A stretch of DNA of 64,000 bases from LMUY01 sp965198895 (GCA_965198895.1 OZ240676.1:1116001-1180000), one strand, 5' to 3'; shown: positions 24,585 through 33,083, counted from the first letter of the stretch. Notes: a model not told the origin generated them from the sequence alone. Made by a program: numbers and translations.

Positions 24585-24998
24585 TCAATCGTCGCCGGGC
24601 TCGGCATCGAGCGGCCGCGGGCGGCCTTCACTGTCGACGGCGACCATCACGAACTTGGCCTCCGTCACCTTGAGCCGGTTGGCGCGACGGTCCCGCACGA
24701 CCCAAGCCTCGACGTCGAGCGTGAGCGAGGTGCGGCCGGTGCCGATCACCTGGGTGTAGCAGCACACCACGTCCCCCACTTTGACCGGGTGCAGGAAACT
24801 CAGGCTCGAGACGGAGGCTGTCACGACCCGGCCCCGCGCGCGATCCCGCGCGGCGACGCCGGCCGACAAGTCCATCAGCCCCATGATCCAGCCGCCGAAG
24901 ATATCGCCGGACGGGTTGGTGTCGCCGGGCATGGCGACGATGCGGACGGTGAGCTCCCCTTTGGGTGGAGCGGCTGACGGCAGGTCGGGCGCGAGCAT
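24585..24998 (-). CDS. YciA-type acyl-CoA thioesterase (hotdog fold)
   Basis: The 137-residue hotdog protein has LTVRIVAMPGDTNPSGDIFGGWIMGLMDLSAG, with the conserved Asn and Asp of the YciA/BFIT group active site, SVSSLSFLHPVKVGDVV and VEAWVVRDRRANRLKVTEA. It hydrolyses acyl-CoA thioesters, usually of medium or short chain, in the cytosol. I chose ATG 24998, preceded by GGAG at eight bases; GTG 25037 is an alternative that adds 13 residues. It is upstream of acpP by about 150 bp and probably separately transcribed. Confidence 0.87.
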   Translation of the reverse strand: MLAPDLPSAAPPKGELTVRIVAMPGDTNPSGDIFGGWIMGLMDLSAGVAARDRARGRVVTASVSSLSFLHPVKVGDVVCCYTQVIGTGRTSLTLDVEAWVVRDRRANRLKVTEAKFVMVAVDSEGRPRPLDAEPGDD

Positions 24999-25039
24999 GA
25001 ACGGGGCTCCGATGGGCGATGCAAGCCCGTTATACACGT

Positions 25040-25337
25040 CCCCCAGCTACGTCGAGCCTCCGCTGGAGGGCTATGGTGCAACGCACCAGGACGGAGCAGA
25101 AACGATTTCCGGCTCCACGCTCAATTCTTCTTGATAAATGTTACGGCAAATACGAATGTAGTAATCAGTCGATTTGAGGGTAAAACGCGACTGATCCCAA
25201 TCTGACTATTGGATGGATCCAGCAGTTTTACTCCCGATACGGCCTGGCTCTACGGGGCAGGACTGCTGGCCACAGCCCCGCAGTGACCGCTGAATCACGA
25301 CTCTGCTGGACAGAATCCTTCAATTTAGGCGGTTCAA
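25040..25337. other. AT-richer intergenic gap
   Basis: About 300 bp between the thioesterase gene and a small ORF. From roughly 25125 to 25230 the composition falls well below the neighbourhood, with runs such as TTGATAAATG. I see no RNA gene, repeat or mobile-element end; only short overlapping frames are present. It may hold promoters for the divergent flanking genes. Confidence 0.5.
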
Positions 25338-25556
25338 ATGGTTACAAAGACTGACTTCCAAGCGACGTCGATGTCGAATGCATCCATAACTGTAACGTGC
25401 GGCTCCACAGGTCAGACGTTCGAGTTCAAGACGATCTCTGGGCTGATCAGCCCCGGCGATCCGGTCCTCACGGGCGGGGTTTCGCATCATCCCCCATGGC
25501 TGCTGAGTTGGCTCGCTCGCCGAGTCGCGCAGCAGGCCATCGTTCGAGACCGCTAA
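25338..25556 (+). CDS. Small hypothetical protein
   Basis: A 72-residue frame starts at ATG 25338 and ends 13 bp before a strong bidirectional hairpin. The first 45 residues (MVTKTDFQATSMSNASITV, CGSTGQTFEFKTISG) are polar and Ser/Thr-rich; the last 25 contain a Trp/Leu/Arg-rich stretch (PPWLLSWLARRVAQQ) that could be amphipathic. I recognise no domain. The Shine-Dalgarno is weak (AGGCGG, six bases before ATG). Its low G+C at the 5' end and the terminator behind it support a real but possibly imported short gene; it could equally be chance. Confidence 0.35.
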   Translation: MVTKTDFQATSMSNASITVTCGSTGQTFEFKTISGLISPGDPVLTGGVSHHPPWLLSWLARRVAQQAIVRDR

Positions 25557-25569
25557 CAGCCTGGACGGC

Positions 25570-25600
25570 GAGATCCTCCCGCGAATACCGGGAGGATCTC
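25570..25600. terminator. Bidirectional hairpin terminator
   Basis: GAGATCCTCCCG and CGGGAGGATCTC form a perfect 12-bp stem with a seven-base loop, between the small ORF (+) and the LLM oxidoreductase gene (-), whose stop is eight bases away. No long T-run is present on either side. Confidence 0.65.
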
Positions 25601-25608
25601 ACCGTCAC

Positions 25609-26946
25609 CTACTCGGCTGCGCGGCGCTGGGCGACATAGCGGTTCTCTGGCCGTGGCAAGCCCAAATTCTCGCGCAACGTCACGCCCTCGTATTCACGAC
25701 GGAACAAACCGCGGCGTTGCAATTCGGGTACGACCTTGTCGACGAAATCGTCCAGCCCGGCCGGGAGGAACGGGAACATCACGTTGAAGCCGTCGCAGGC
25801 GTTCCCGTTCAGCCATGCTTCCATCTCGTCGGCGATCGTGCTGGCGGTGCCGACCATGGTCAGCCCGCCGTAACCGGCGCCGCGTTGCGCGAGTTGGCGC
25901 ACGGTGAGGTTCTCCCGCTTGGCCAGGTCGATCGCCGCCTGCCGGCCACTCTTGCCGGCATTGGTCTCGGGAATCGGCGGTAGCGGCCCGTCCAGGTCGA
26001 ACTTCGAGGCATCGGTCCCGAGCCGCATCGACAAATTGGGCAACGCGCTGTCGGTATGCACCAGGCTGTCGAGCTTGGCGTGCTTGGCTTGCGCCTCGGC
26101 CACCGTGTCGCCGACGATCACCAGCGCGCCCGGCAGGATCTTCAGATGGTCGGGGTTGCGGCCGAGCCGGGCCATCCGCCCCTTCACGTCGGCGTAGTAG
26201 CTCTGCCCGTCTGCCATGGTCAGCGCACTGGCGAACACGACCTCGGCCGTCTCCGCCGCGAGTTGCCGGCCCATCTCGGAGGCACCCGCCTGCACGATCA
26301 CCGGCCAGCCCTGGGGCGACCGGGCGACATTCAGCGGGCCGCGGACGGACAGGTACTGCCCCTTGTGGTTCAGCACGTGCATCTTCGCCGGATCGAAGAA
26401 CACGCCGCTCTCGACGTCCTTGATGAAGGCGTCGTCGTCCCAGCTGTCCCACAACCCGGTGACGACGTCGTAGAACTCGCGGGCGCGGCGGTAGCGCTCG
26501 TCGTGGTCCATCTGGTCGTCCATGCCGAAATTCAGCGCGGCATCCGGATTGGCCGTGGTCACGATGTTCCACCCCGCCCGGCCGTTGCTCAGGTGGTCGA
26601 GCGAGGCGAACTTGCGGGCGATGATGTAGGGTTGCTCGAATGTGGTGGAGGCGGTCGCGACCAGGCCGAGCCGCTCCGTCACCACGGCGAGCGCCGGCAG
26701 CAAGGTCAACGGATCGAACGAGGTGACGGTGGCGCTGCGCTTGAGCGCGTCGATCGGCATGTTCAGTACGGCCAGGTGGTCGGCCATGAAGAAGGCGTCG
26801 AACTTGCCGCGCTCGAGCGTCTGGGCGAACTGCTTCAGGTGGGTGAAGTTGACGTTCGCGTCGGGCAGGCTACCGGGATAACGCCACCAAGCCGTATGGA
26901 TACTGACCGGGCGCATGAAGGCGCCAAGGCGAAGCTGTCGGGTCAT
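25609..26946 (-). CDS. LLM-class flavin-dependent monooxygenase (NtaA/SnaA/DszA family)
   Basis: The 445-residue TIM-barrel flavoprotein uses reduced FMN from a partner reductase to oxidise substrates such as nitrilotriacetate, organosulfur compounds or chelators. Family signatures: RLGAFMRPVSIHTAWWRYP, FDAFFMADHLAVL, PLTLLPALAVVTERLGLVATAST, FASLDHLSNGRAGWNIVTTANP and SPQGWPVIVQAGASEMGRQLAAE. ATG 26946 follows GGGGA nine bases upstream and gives the usual MTRQLRLGAF start; the GTG at 26976 is less likely. No flavin reductase or transporter is adjacent. Substrate unknown. Confidence 0.88.
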   Translation of the reverse strand: MTRQLRLGAFMRPVSIHTAWWRYPGSLPDANVNFTHLKQFAQTLERGKFDAFFMADHLAVLNMPIDALKRSATVTSFDPLTLLPALAVVTERLGLVATASTTFEQPYIIARKFASLDHLSNGRAGWNIVTTANPDAALNFGMDDQMDHDERYRRAREFYDVVTGLWDSWDDDAFIKDVESGVFFDPAKMHVLNHKGQYLSVRGPLNVARSPQGWPVIVQAGASEMGRQLAAETAEVVFASALTMADGQSYYADVKGRMARLGRNPDHLKILPGALVIVGDTVAEAQAKHAKLDSLVHTDSALPNLSMRLGTDASKFDLDGPLPPIPETNAGKSGRQAAIDLAKRENLTVRQLAQRGAGYGGLTMVGTASTIADEMEAWLNGNACDGFNVMFPFLPAGLDDFVDKVVPELQRRGLFRREYEGVTLRENLGLPRPENRYVAQRRAAE

Positions 26947-27110
26947 CGTGCGAAGGTCCCCTAGATCCGCGGGCACAGATCGGTATGCGACCCCGCAGTG
27001 TCAAACGGTCGCCCGCAAAACGAACCCCGACGCACCGGACTGCCGTCATCCGATACGGACGGGATGATCGGGGGCTTGGCGATCTACGGTCGTTGCTGCA
27101 CATCTGCGTC

Positions 27111-28331
27111 ATGGGTTGGCCTTTGCTCGCTGGCGACGCTTCGGTAGCTGCTTCGATGGCGGCAGGACTTGGCATGCTCCAAGCCTGCGCCGGCGTGCTT
27201 GCCGTACGCCGGTTTGCCGCGAGGCCGCCGGTGCTGCCGGGTCCGCGCGTTCCGGTGACAGTGCTGAAGCCGCTGCATGGCGACGAGCCGCTGTTGGAAG
27301 CCGCGCTGACAACGTTCTTCACGCAGGACTACCCGGCCTACCAGCTGGTGTTCGGCGTGGCGCACATGCACGATCCGGCCATCGCGCTGGTGGCCCGGCT
27401 GCGGCAGCGTTTCCCGGCCGCCGACGTGGAGCTCGTCGTGTGCGACGCCTTGCACGGCAGCAACCGCAAGGTCTCCAACCTCATCAACATGTTCGGCGCT
27501 GCCCGGCACGATTGGCTGGTGATCGCCGACAGCGACGTTCATGCCACGCCAGACTACCTCAGCAGCGTCGTGGCCGAGCTGGGGCGGCCCGGCACAGGTC
27601 TGGTCACCACGCTCTCGGTTGGCCTCGCCGCCGCCGAACGCCTCCCGGAACGGCTGGCGGCGAGCCAGATCACCTATAGCTTCCTGCCCGGCGTGTTGAT
27701 GGCGCGGGCGCTGGGCCGGCAGGATTGCCTGGGCATCACGATGGCGCTGCGGCGCGAGACGCTGGACCGGGCTGGTGGGCTGGAGGCGCTGGCAAACCAC
27801 CTTGCCGACGACAGCGTGCTGGGCGGGCTGGTGCGGGCGCAGGGTCTGTCGGTGAACCTGGCCACGACGCTGCCGGCCACGACCGTGGCGGACCGGACGC
27901 TCGGCACCGGCTTCGAGCACGAACTGCGCTGGGCGCGGACGATCCGCACACAGGCGGCCGCCGGGTATGCCGCCTCCGTGTTGCAGTACCCGATCGCGTG
28001 GGCCTGTCTTGCCGTGGTGTTGTCGGGCGGCGCGCCCGGCATGCTGCTCGTGCTCGCGCTCGCATGGGCGACCCGCGGCCTGGCTGGCTGGCAGATCGAC
28101 CGCACCCTGCGCCCGCTGATCCGCGGATCCGGCTATGTCCGGGCGTTGCGGTCCCCGTTCCTGCTATTCCCGCTGCGCGAGGCCGTTTCGGTCGCCGTCA
28201 TGATGGCGAGCTACCGGACCCGGCGGGTGGTATGGCGAGGCCACACCATGGTCGCCAGCCGCGGTCCGGGCCGCGCACCGCTGACCGTGCGGACGCCGCA
28301 ACCGGTGTCCGCGATTCCGCCGGGTCCCTGA
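27111..28331 (+). CDS. GT21-type membrane glycosyltransferase (HpnI / ceramide glucosyltransferase family)
   Basis: The 406-residue product is a processive-fold GT2/GT21 enzyme with membrane segments at both ends. The N-terminus has one helix; the catalytic part shows VTVLKPLHGDEPLLEAALTT, LHGSNRKVSNLINM, IADSDVHATPDYL (the DxD site), LADDSVLGGLV (catalytic Asp) and FEHELRWARTIR (the RW acceptor motif); three or four hydrophobic helices follow. Relatives are HpnI, which adds N-acetylglucosamine to bacteriohopanetetrol, and bacterial ceramide glucosyltransferases; I cannot decide between them. ATG 27111 is a reasonable start; TTG 27093 is possible. The stop overlaps glpK as TGATG. Confidence 0.8.
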   Translation: MGWPLLAGDASVAASMAAGLGMLQACAGVLAVRRFAARPPVLPGPRVPVTVLKPLHGDEPLLEAALTTFFTQDYPAYQLVFGVAHMHDPAIALVARLRQRFPAADVELVVCDALHGSNRKVSNLINMFGAARHDWLVIADSDVHATPDYLSSVVAELGRPGTGLVTTLSVGLAAAERLPERLAASQITYSFLPGVLMARALGRQDCLGITMALRRETLDRAGGLEALANHLADDSVLGGLVRAQGLSVNLATTLPATTVADRTLGTGFEHELRWARTIRTQAAAGYAASVLQYPIAWACLAVVLSGGAPGMLLVLALAWATRGLAGWQIDRTLRPLIRGSGYVRALRSPFLLFPLREAVSVAVMMASYRTRRVVWRGHTMVASRGPGRAPLTVRTPQPVSAIPPGP

Positions 28332-29821
28332 TGGTGGGCGGCGCGATGGGCGGTGCGATGGGTGGTGCGATCTTGGCGATCGACCAGGGCACCACCTCCA
28401 CCCGGGCCATCGTATTCAGCGCCGCGGGCCGCCCGCTCGCCATCGCGCGCCGCGACCTCAAGCAGCATTACCCCCACGCGGGCTGGGTGGAGCATGACGG
28501 CGAGGCAATCTGGCAAGACGCGGTCGCCGTGGCGCGGGAGGCGTTGGCCAGTGCCGGAGTTCCTGTCCTGGCGCTCGGCATCACCAACCAGCGCGAGACG
28601 ACCTTGCTGTGGGACCGCCGCACCGGGGAGCCGGTCGCACCCGCGATCGTCTGGCAGGACCGCCGCACCGCCGATGCCTGCGCGAAGTTACGTGCCGACG
28701 GGGCCGAGCCCCTGGTTCGGGCGCGCACCGGGTTGCTGTTGGACCCGTATTTCTCGGCCACGAAGCTGGCATGGTTGCTGGACCGGCCCGGCATCCGCGC
28801 CCGGGCCGAGCGCGGCGAGCTGGCCTTCGGCACGGTCGATTCCTTCTTGTTGTGGCGGCTGACCGAGGGCCGTGTGCACGCGACCGACGCGGCGAATGCG
28901 TCGCGCACCCTGCTGTTCGATATCCACCGGCAAAGCTGGGACGACGACCTGCTGGCGCTGTTCGGCATCCCGGCCTCCCTGCTGCCCGAGGTGCGCGACA
29001 ACAGCACCATCTTTGGCGAGACGACGCTGCTGGGCGGCACGATCCCGATCGGCGGCATGGCGGGGGATCAGCAGGCCGCCCTGGTGGGTCAGGCCTGCTT
29101 CACGCCGGGCATGGTGAAATCTACCTACGGCACTGGCTGCTTCGCGCTGCTGAACACGGGCACGCAGGCCGTCACGTCCAGCCGCGGCATGCTGACGACG
29201 GTGGCGTGCCGGCTGGGCGGCGAGGTGCAGTATGCGCTGGAGGGCTCCATCTTCGTCGCCGGCGCGGCGATAAAATGGCTGCGGGATGGGATCGGGCTGA
29301 TCACCCATGCCAGCCAGACCGACGACATGGCGACCCGGGTCGCGGACAACCACGGCGTCTACATGGTGCCGGGCTTCACCGGGCTGGGCGCGCCGCATTG
29401 GGACCCGCATGCCCGTGGGCTGATCTGCGGCCTGACGCTGGACGCGACGGCCGCCCACATCGCGAGGGCAGCGCTGGAGAGCGTCGCCTATCAAACGCTG
29501 GACCTGCTGGACGCGATGGCGGCCGACGCCGGCCGGGGAGCGGATGCGCTGCGGGTGGATGGTGGCATGGCGGCCAACGACTGGTTTTGCCAGTTCCTCG
29601 CCGACATGCTGCAGACCCCGGTGGAACGCCCGGCGGTGCTGGAGACGACCGCACTCGGGGCTGCGTTCCTGGCTGGGTTGGCGGTCGGACTCTACAGCGA
29701 GCCCGCGGACATCGCCGCCCAGTGGCAGTGCGAACGGCGCTTCGAACCCCGCATGACCGAGGACATGAGGGCGCAGTTGGTGGCAGGCTGGAAGATTGCG
29801 GTGGCACGTTCGCTGACATAG
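28331..29821 (+). CDS. glpK: Glycerol kinase
   Basis: GlpK phosphorylates glycerol to glycerol-3-phosphate. The 496-residue product has the FGGY fold: AILAIDQGTTSTRAIVFS, GITNQRETTLLWDR, PAIVWQDRRT, KLAWLLD, GTVDSFLLWRLT, PIGGMAGDQQAALVGQ, KSTYGTGCFALLNTG, VPGFTGLGAPHWDP and LRVDGGMAANDWFCQFLAD. Before the usual start there is a triplicated Gly-Gly-Ala-Met stretch encoded by 12-bp tandem units, giving three in-frame ATGs at 28331, 28346 and 28358. It overlaps the GT21 gene by one base; no glpF or glpD is near, so the coupling to a lipid glycosyltransferase is unusual. Confidence 0.93.
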   Translation: MVGGAMGGAMGGAILAIDQGTTSTRAIVFSAAGRPLAIARRDLKQHYPHAGWVEHDGEAIWQDAVAVAREALASAGVPVLALGITNQRETTLLWDRRTGEPVAPAIVWQDRRTADACAKLRADGAEPLVRARTGLLLDPYFSATKLAWLLDRPGIRARAERGELAFGTVDSFLLWRLTEGRVHATDAANASRTLLFDIHRQSWDDDLLALFGIPASLLPEVRDNSTIFGETTLLGGTIPIGGMAGDQQAALVGQACFTPGMVKSTYGTGCFALLNTGTQAVTSSRGMLTTVACRLGGEVQYALEGSIFVAGAAIKWLRDGIGLITHASQTDDMATRVADNHGVYMVPGFTGLGAPHWDPHARGLICGLTLDATAAHIARAALESVAYQTLDLLDAMAADAGRGADALRVDGGMAANDWFCQFLADMLQTPVERPAVLETTALGAAFLAGLAVGLYSEPADIAAQWQCERRFEPRMTEDMRAQLVAGWKIAVARSLT

Positions 29822-29899
29822 CGACCGGCTTTTTTCACGATCGCGTCAGCCGTTTGTGATGCCACGTTGTTGCCGCGAATCGAGGCGTAGTTGGTGGCC

Positions 29900-30913
29900 A
29901 TGGCACATCTGACACGTCGTCGCAGCGTTCGGGCCACCCTCGCTGCCCTCATCGGCCTTGGCCTGGCGGCCAGTGCGGGCCCCGCTTCCGCACAGCCGGG
30001 CCCCCATGGCGGCGGCTTCCATGGCGGCGAAGGATTCCATGGAGGCGGCCATTTCGGCGGCTTCGGTCCGCGCGCCGGGTTCGACGGCCATGGTCGCGCA
30101 CCCTTCTTCGCCGGCGGTCCCGGCTTCGGCGGCCACCGTTTCGATGGTCCCCGCTTCGTCGGCCCCCGCTTCATCGGCCCCCGCTTTATCGGCCCGCGTT
30201 TCGGTGGCCCGCGTCCGTTCGTGTCCTTCGCGCGCCCCGCCTACGGGTATCACGACCAGCCCTGGTCGCTTGAGCGGAGTTGGGGCTATCGGTCGCCAGC
30301 GTTCGGCTTGGCGGCGGTCGGCCTGGCGACTGTGGCACTCGGCAGCCTCGCTGTGGTGTATGCGCCGCCGACGTACATCGTGCCGCCGCCGATCTACGTG
30401 GCGCCGCCGCCCATCATCGTCGGCCTTCCCGCCATCGCCCCCCTACCCTTCGCGACGACCGCCCCACCCGTGATTGCCGCGGCGCGCGCGGTCGATTGTG
30501 GGCCGGTGATCGCCGCAGCGGCGCCACCGCCCGTAATCGTGCCGCCGCCCGCTAGCCTGGTCGCGGAAGCCGCACCGCCCTGGCCGATCCTGGCGCCGCC
30601 GGAAGATGGCCTGGTCATCGCACCCCCCGTGCTCGCCTATGCCGAAATTCCGGCCGATTGGAGGGTGGGCGGTTTCGTGACGGGTGCACTCGTCGCCAGC
30701 AGCGTCGCCGTTGCGCACACGGTCGTGCGTCATAGGGTTTACGGCCGCGCGTACTATGCGCCGCCGCCGCCGCTCGTTGTCTACGCACCCCCGCCGGTGT
30801 TCCTGGGTCCGCCCGTATACTTGCACCGTTGGGGTGGTGGCCCGCGCTGGGGTGGCGGCCCGCGGTGGGGCGGCGGCTGGCATGGCGGCTGGGACCATCG
30901 CGGCCGGTTCTGA
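29900..30913 (+). CDS. Secreted Gly/His/Pro-rich protein of unknown function
   Basis: The 337-residue product has a clear Sec signal (MAHLTRRRSVRATLAALIG, cleavage near AGPASAQ). Mature residues about 30-70 are Gly/His/Phe-rich (HGGGFHGGEGFHGGG), followed by four tandem GPRF repeats of five residues, a hydrophobic central stretch (FGLAAVGLATVALGSLAVVY) and a Pro/Ala/Tyr-rich region (PPPIYVAPPP, YYAPPPPLVVYAPPPVF). It ends in three GGGPRWGG-type repeats. It recalls envelope proteins of low complexity that may bind metal through His, but I recognise no domain. In-frame TTG 29891 and GTG 29894 are alternative starts. It is 30 bp upstream of the Spy-like gene. Confidence 0.7.
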   Translation: MAHLTRRRSVRATLAALIGLGLAASAGPASAQPGPHGGGFHGGEGFHGGGHFGGFGPRAGFDGHGRAPFFAGGPGFGGHRFDGPRFVGPRFIGPRFIGPRFGGPRPFVSFARPAYGYHDQPWSLERSWGYRSPAFGLAAVGLATVALGSLAVVYAPPTYIVPPPIYVAPPPIIVGLPAIAPLPFATTAPPVIAAARAVDCGPVIAAAAPPPVIVPPPASLVAEAAPPWPILAPPEDGLVIAPPVLAYAEIPADWRVGGFVTGALVASSVAVAHTVVRHRVYGRAYYAPPPPLVVYAPPPVFLGPPVYLHRWGGGPRWGGGPRWGGGWHGGWDHRGRF

Positions 30914-30943
30914 CCACCCATCGCATCAACGAGGATATTCACC

Positions 30944-31384
30944 ATGCTTAGACTTCATCGCACCGTGTTGATGGTAGCTGCGCTCTCGCCCGGGCTCGCC
31001 AGTGTCGCTGTCGCGCAAACCCCGACCCAGGTCGCATCGTCCGCAACCACGACGGCGGTCGACCAGCGGATTCAATTGCTGCAGACCCAGTTGGGCATCA
31101 CCCCGGAGCAGATGCCCTTGTGGAACGCCTTCGCCCAGGCGATGCGGGACAATGCCGCAAGTACCGAGCAGTTGTTCCAGCAGCGCGCCGGCGCTGCGGC
31201 GACCATGACTGCGGTCGACAACATGCACTCCTACGCCACCTTGGCCCGCGCCTACGCTGACGACACGGCGAAGCTGTCGACCGCATTCGACAGCCTCTAC
31301 GCCAGCCTCACCCCCACACAGAAGCAGGCTGCGGACACGCTGTTCCGCCAGCAGGCGACGGCTAAGGCCGCGACGAGACGCTAA
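30944..31384 (+). CDS. Spy/CpxP-like periplasmic LTxxQ-motif protein
   Basis: The 146-residue product has a signal peptide (cleavage after AVAQ near residue 25) and a helical mature part of about 120 residues with two diagnostic turns: LGITPEQMPLW (50-60) and LTPTQKQAAD (122-131), the LTxxQ motif of Spy/CpxP periplasmic chaperones. Such proteins hold unfolded proteins or sense envelope stress and metal. It directly follows the secreted Gly/His/Pro-rich gene with 30 bp between, suggesting co-expression and possibly chaperoning of that product. No Cpx or two-component gene is adjacent. Confidence 0.78.
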   Translation: MLRLHRTVLMVAALSPGLASVAVAQTPTQVASSATTTAVDQRIQLLQTQLGITPEQMPLWNAFAQAMRDNAASTEQLFQQRAGAAATMTAVDNMHSYATLARAYADDTAKLSTAFDSLYASLTPTQKQAADTLFRQQATAKAATRR

Positions 31385-31406
31385 ATTCCTACGCGCAGGG
31401 CAATGG

Positions 31407-32690
31407 TCAGAAACGGCTGACCCGGTAAGGTGCCGGGTCGATGACGGGGTCGCGGCCGGCGACGAGGTCCGCCACCAGCGCTCCCGTCAGCGGTCCGGCG
31501 GCCAAGCCGATATGCCCGTGGCCGAAGGCATGCACCACGTCGGCGCACCCGGTCGCCAGACCGATCACCGGCAGGCCATCCGCCATCGAGGGACGGTGAC
31601 CCATCCACATCGACACGCGGTCCGCTTGTAGATCCCGCGGCAGGCCGGGGTAGGTGCGCAGAGCGAAGTCACGCAGGATGTCCGCCCGCTTCCAGTTCGG
31701 TGGCGCATCCAGCCCGGCGAGTTCGATCTGCCCCGCGATCCGCAGCGCCCCCGCGGTGACAGTGTTCGCCATCTTGCCGTCGCTGGGCATGATCGGATGG
31801 CGCGGCGTCGCTTCGGGCGAGGCGATCGCGATATGATAGCCCCGCTCCGTCTCCAGCGGCACGCGATCGCCAGCCAACGCTGCCAGCGGCGCCGAGCGAG
31901 CCCCGGCGGCGATGATGGCGCGGCTGGCCGGGACCTCGCCGGCGCCGGTCTGCACCGCCTGCAGCCGACCGCCCTCGATGCGGAACCCGGTGGCATCCGC
32001 CCGCCGGCGCCGCAGGCCGAGCGTCTCGGCATGGGCCATGAGCGCTGCGACATAGGCGCCGGGGTCCAGGCAATGGGCACCCTCCTGCACCAGCACGCCG
32101 AAGGTGTAGCGGCGGTCGATCGTGGGTTCCTGCTGGCGCAGTTCGTCCTGATCCAGTTCGATCCAGCGTACGCCGTTGTCGCGGCGCAGACGCCAGGCGA
32201 GCGACTCCGCCTCGAACGCGGCACGGGACGGAAACACGTAGAGCAGCCCCTGGCGCGCAACCAGGTGCGCGACCCCTGCTTCCTCGGCAAGCTGGCGATG
32301 CCGGTCGGGGGCGTCGGCGATCAGCGGGCGCAGGGCCCGGGCAGTCGCCTCCACGCGGGGGATCGTCGATCCGGCGCGCAGGTATCGCACCAGCCACGGG
32401 AGAAGGTGCGGCAGATAGCGCCAGCGTATGGCGAGCGGGCCGAGTGGATCGCGCAGGTAGCCGGGCACGTGACGCCACGCGCCCGGGAGCGAGGTGGGGA
32501 CCACCGAAGCGGGGCTGAACCAGGCGCCGTTGCCGAAGCTGGCCTGCTGCGGTCCACCGGGCTCACCAGGCTCCAGCAGGGTGACGGCGCGGCCGTCGCG
32601 GAGGAGTTCGATCGCGCAGCAAACGCCGATGATACCACCACCGATGACGACGATTTCGGGGTCGCGCTCAGTCACTGAACCGACGGCCAC
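31407..32690 (-). CDS. FAD-dependent D-amino acid dehydrogenase (DadA-like)
   Basis: The 427-residue DAO-superfamily oxidoreductase has the N-terminal dinucleotide-binding motif IVVIGGGIIGVCCAIELLRDG, FGNGAWFSPASVVP, YLRAGSTIPRVEA, and a C-terminal FAD-contact block SMWMGHRPSMADGLPVIG then HAFGHGHIGLAAGPLTG. DadA oxidises D-alanine and other D-amino acids to keto acids, passing electrons to quinone at the membrane. GTG 32690 has GGAGAGG eight bases upstream; GTG 32675 is an alternative. No alanine racemase is near. It lies downstream of the quinol-monooxygenase-like gene with a palindrome between. Confidence 0.83.
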   Translation of the reverse strand: MAVGSVTERDPEIVVIGGGIIGVCCAIELLRDGRAVTLLEPGEPGGPQQASFGNGAWFSPASVVPTSLPGAWRHVPGYLRDPLGPLAIRWRYLPHLLPWLVRYLRAGSTIPRVEATARALRPLIADAPDRHRQLAEEAGVAHLVARQGLLYVFPSRAAFEAESLAWRLRRDNGVRWIELDQDELRQQEPTIDRRYTFGVLVQEGAHCLDPGAYVAALMAHAETLGLRRRRADATGFRIEGGRLQAVQTGAGEVPASRAIIAAGARSAPLAALAGDRVPLETERGYHIAIASPEATPRHPIMPSDGKMANTVTAGALRIAGQIELAGLDAPPNWKRADILRDFALRTYPGLPRDLQADRVSMWMGHRPSMADGLPVIGLATGCADVVHAFGHGHIGLAAGPLTGALVADLVAGRDPVIDPAPYRVSRF

Positions 32691-32737
32691 CCCTCACACC
32701 TCTCCCACAAGGCAGACGATTGCAGACGCTCTCTCCT

Positions 32738-32764
32738 CCCTCTCCCGTGAAGAACGGGAGAGGG
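32738..32764. repeat. Dispersed CCCTCTCCCGT palindrome (copy b)
   Basis: A perfect 11-bp stem, CCCTCTCCCGT (32738-32748) and ACGGGAGAGGG (32754-32764), with a five-base loop. It lies between the ABM-domain gene and the DadA-like gene, both on the minus strand, and probably limits readthrough. Confidence 0.75.
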
Positions 32765-32777
32765 AGATGCATCAGCT

Positions 32778-33080
32778 TCACTCCGCCGGGCGGAGCATCG
32801 TCATCGCGAACTCGCCGGCGATCAGTTCCTTGGTCTCGGCCACCAGCGTCTTGAAATGCGGCTGCTGCATGTGCTGCTTCAGCGCGTCCCGGCTGGCGTA
32901 TTCCTCGACGAAAAAGAAATGACCGGGCGCCTTGATGTCCTCTTGCACGACGTAGGACACCACGCCGGCATCGCCCCGCGAGGGAGCGACTGCGGCCAGG
33001 AGAACCTTACGCAGGGCGTCCTCCTGTCCCGGCTTGGCACGGCACTCGGCGACGATGTGGATTGGCTGCGTGTCCGACAC
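32778..33080 (-). CDS. Putative quinol monooxygenase (antibiotic biosynthesis monooxygenase domain)
   Basis: The 100-residue ABM-domain protein has IHIVAECRAKPGQEDALRKVL, SYVVQEDIKAPGHFFFVEEYASRDALKQHMQQPHFKTL, the standard ferredoxin-like dimer fold with the conserved His of the HMQQPHF turn. Members include YgiN quinol monooxygenase and heme-degrading relatives; the precise substrate is open. Its start is three bases after the CoxM-type stop, so it belongs to the CoxS-CoxM unit and may process the same aromatic or N-heterocyclic compound. Confidence 0.8.
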   Translation of the reverse strand: MSDTQPIHIVAECRAKPGQEDALRKVLLAAVAPSRGDAGVVSYVVQEDIKAPGHFFFVEEYASRDALKQHMQQPHFKTLVAETKELIAGEFAMTMLRPAE

Positions 33081-33083
33081 GGT

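Noticed and set aside
30140..30215. CRISPR-like short direct repeats
   Set aside because: They are 15-bp in-frame repeats coding GPRF units within the secreted protein; there are no spacers.
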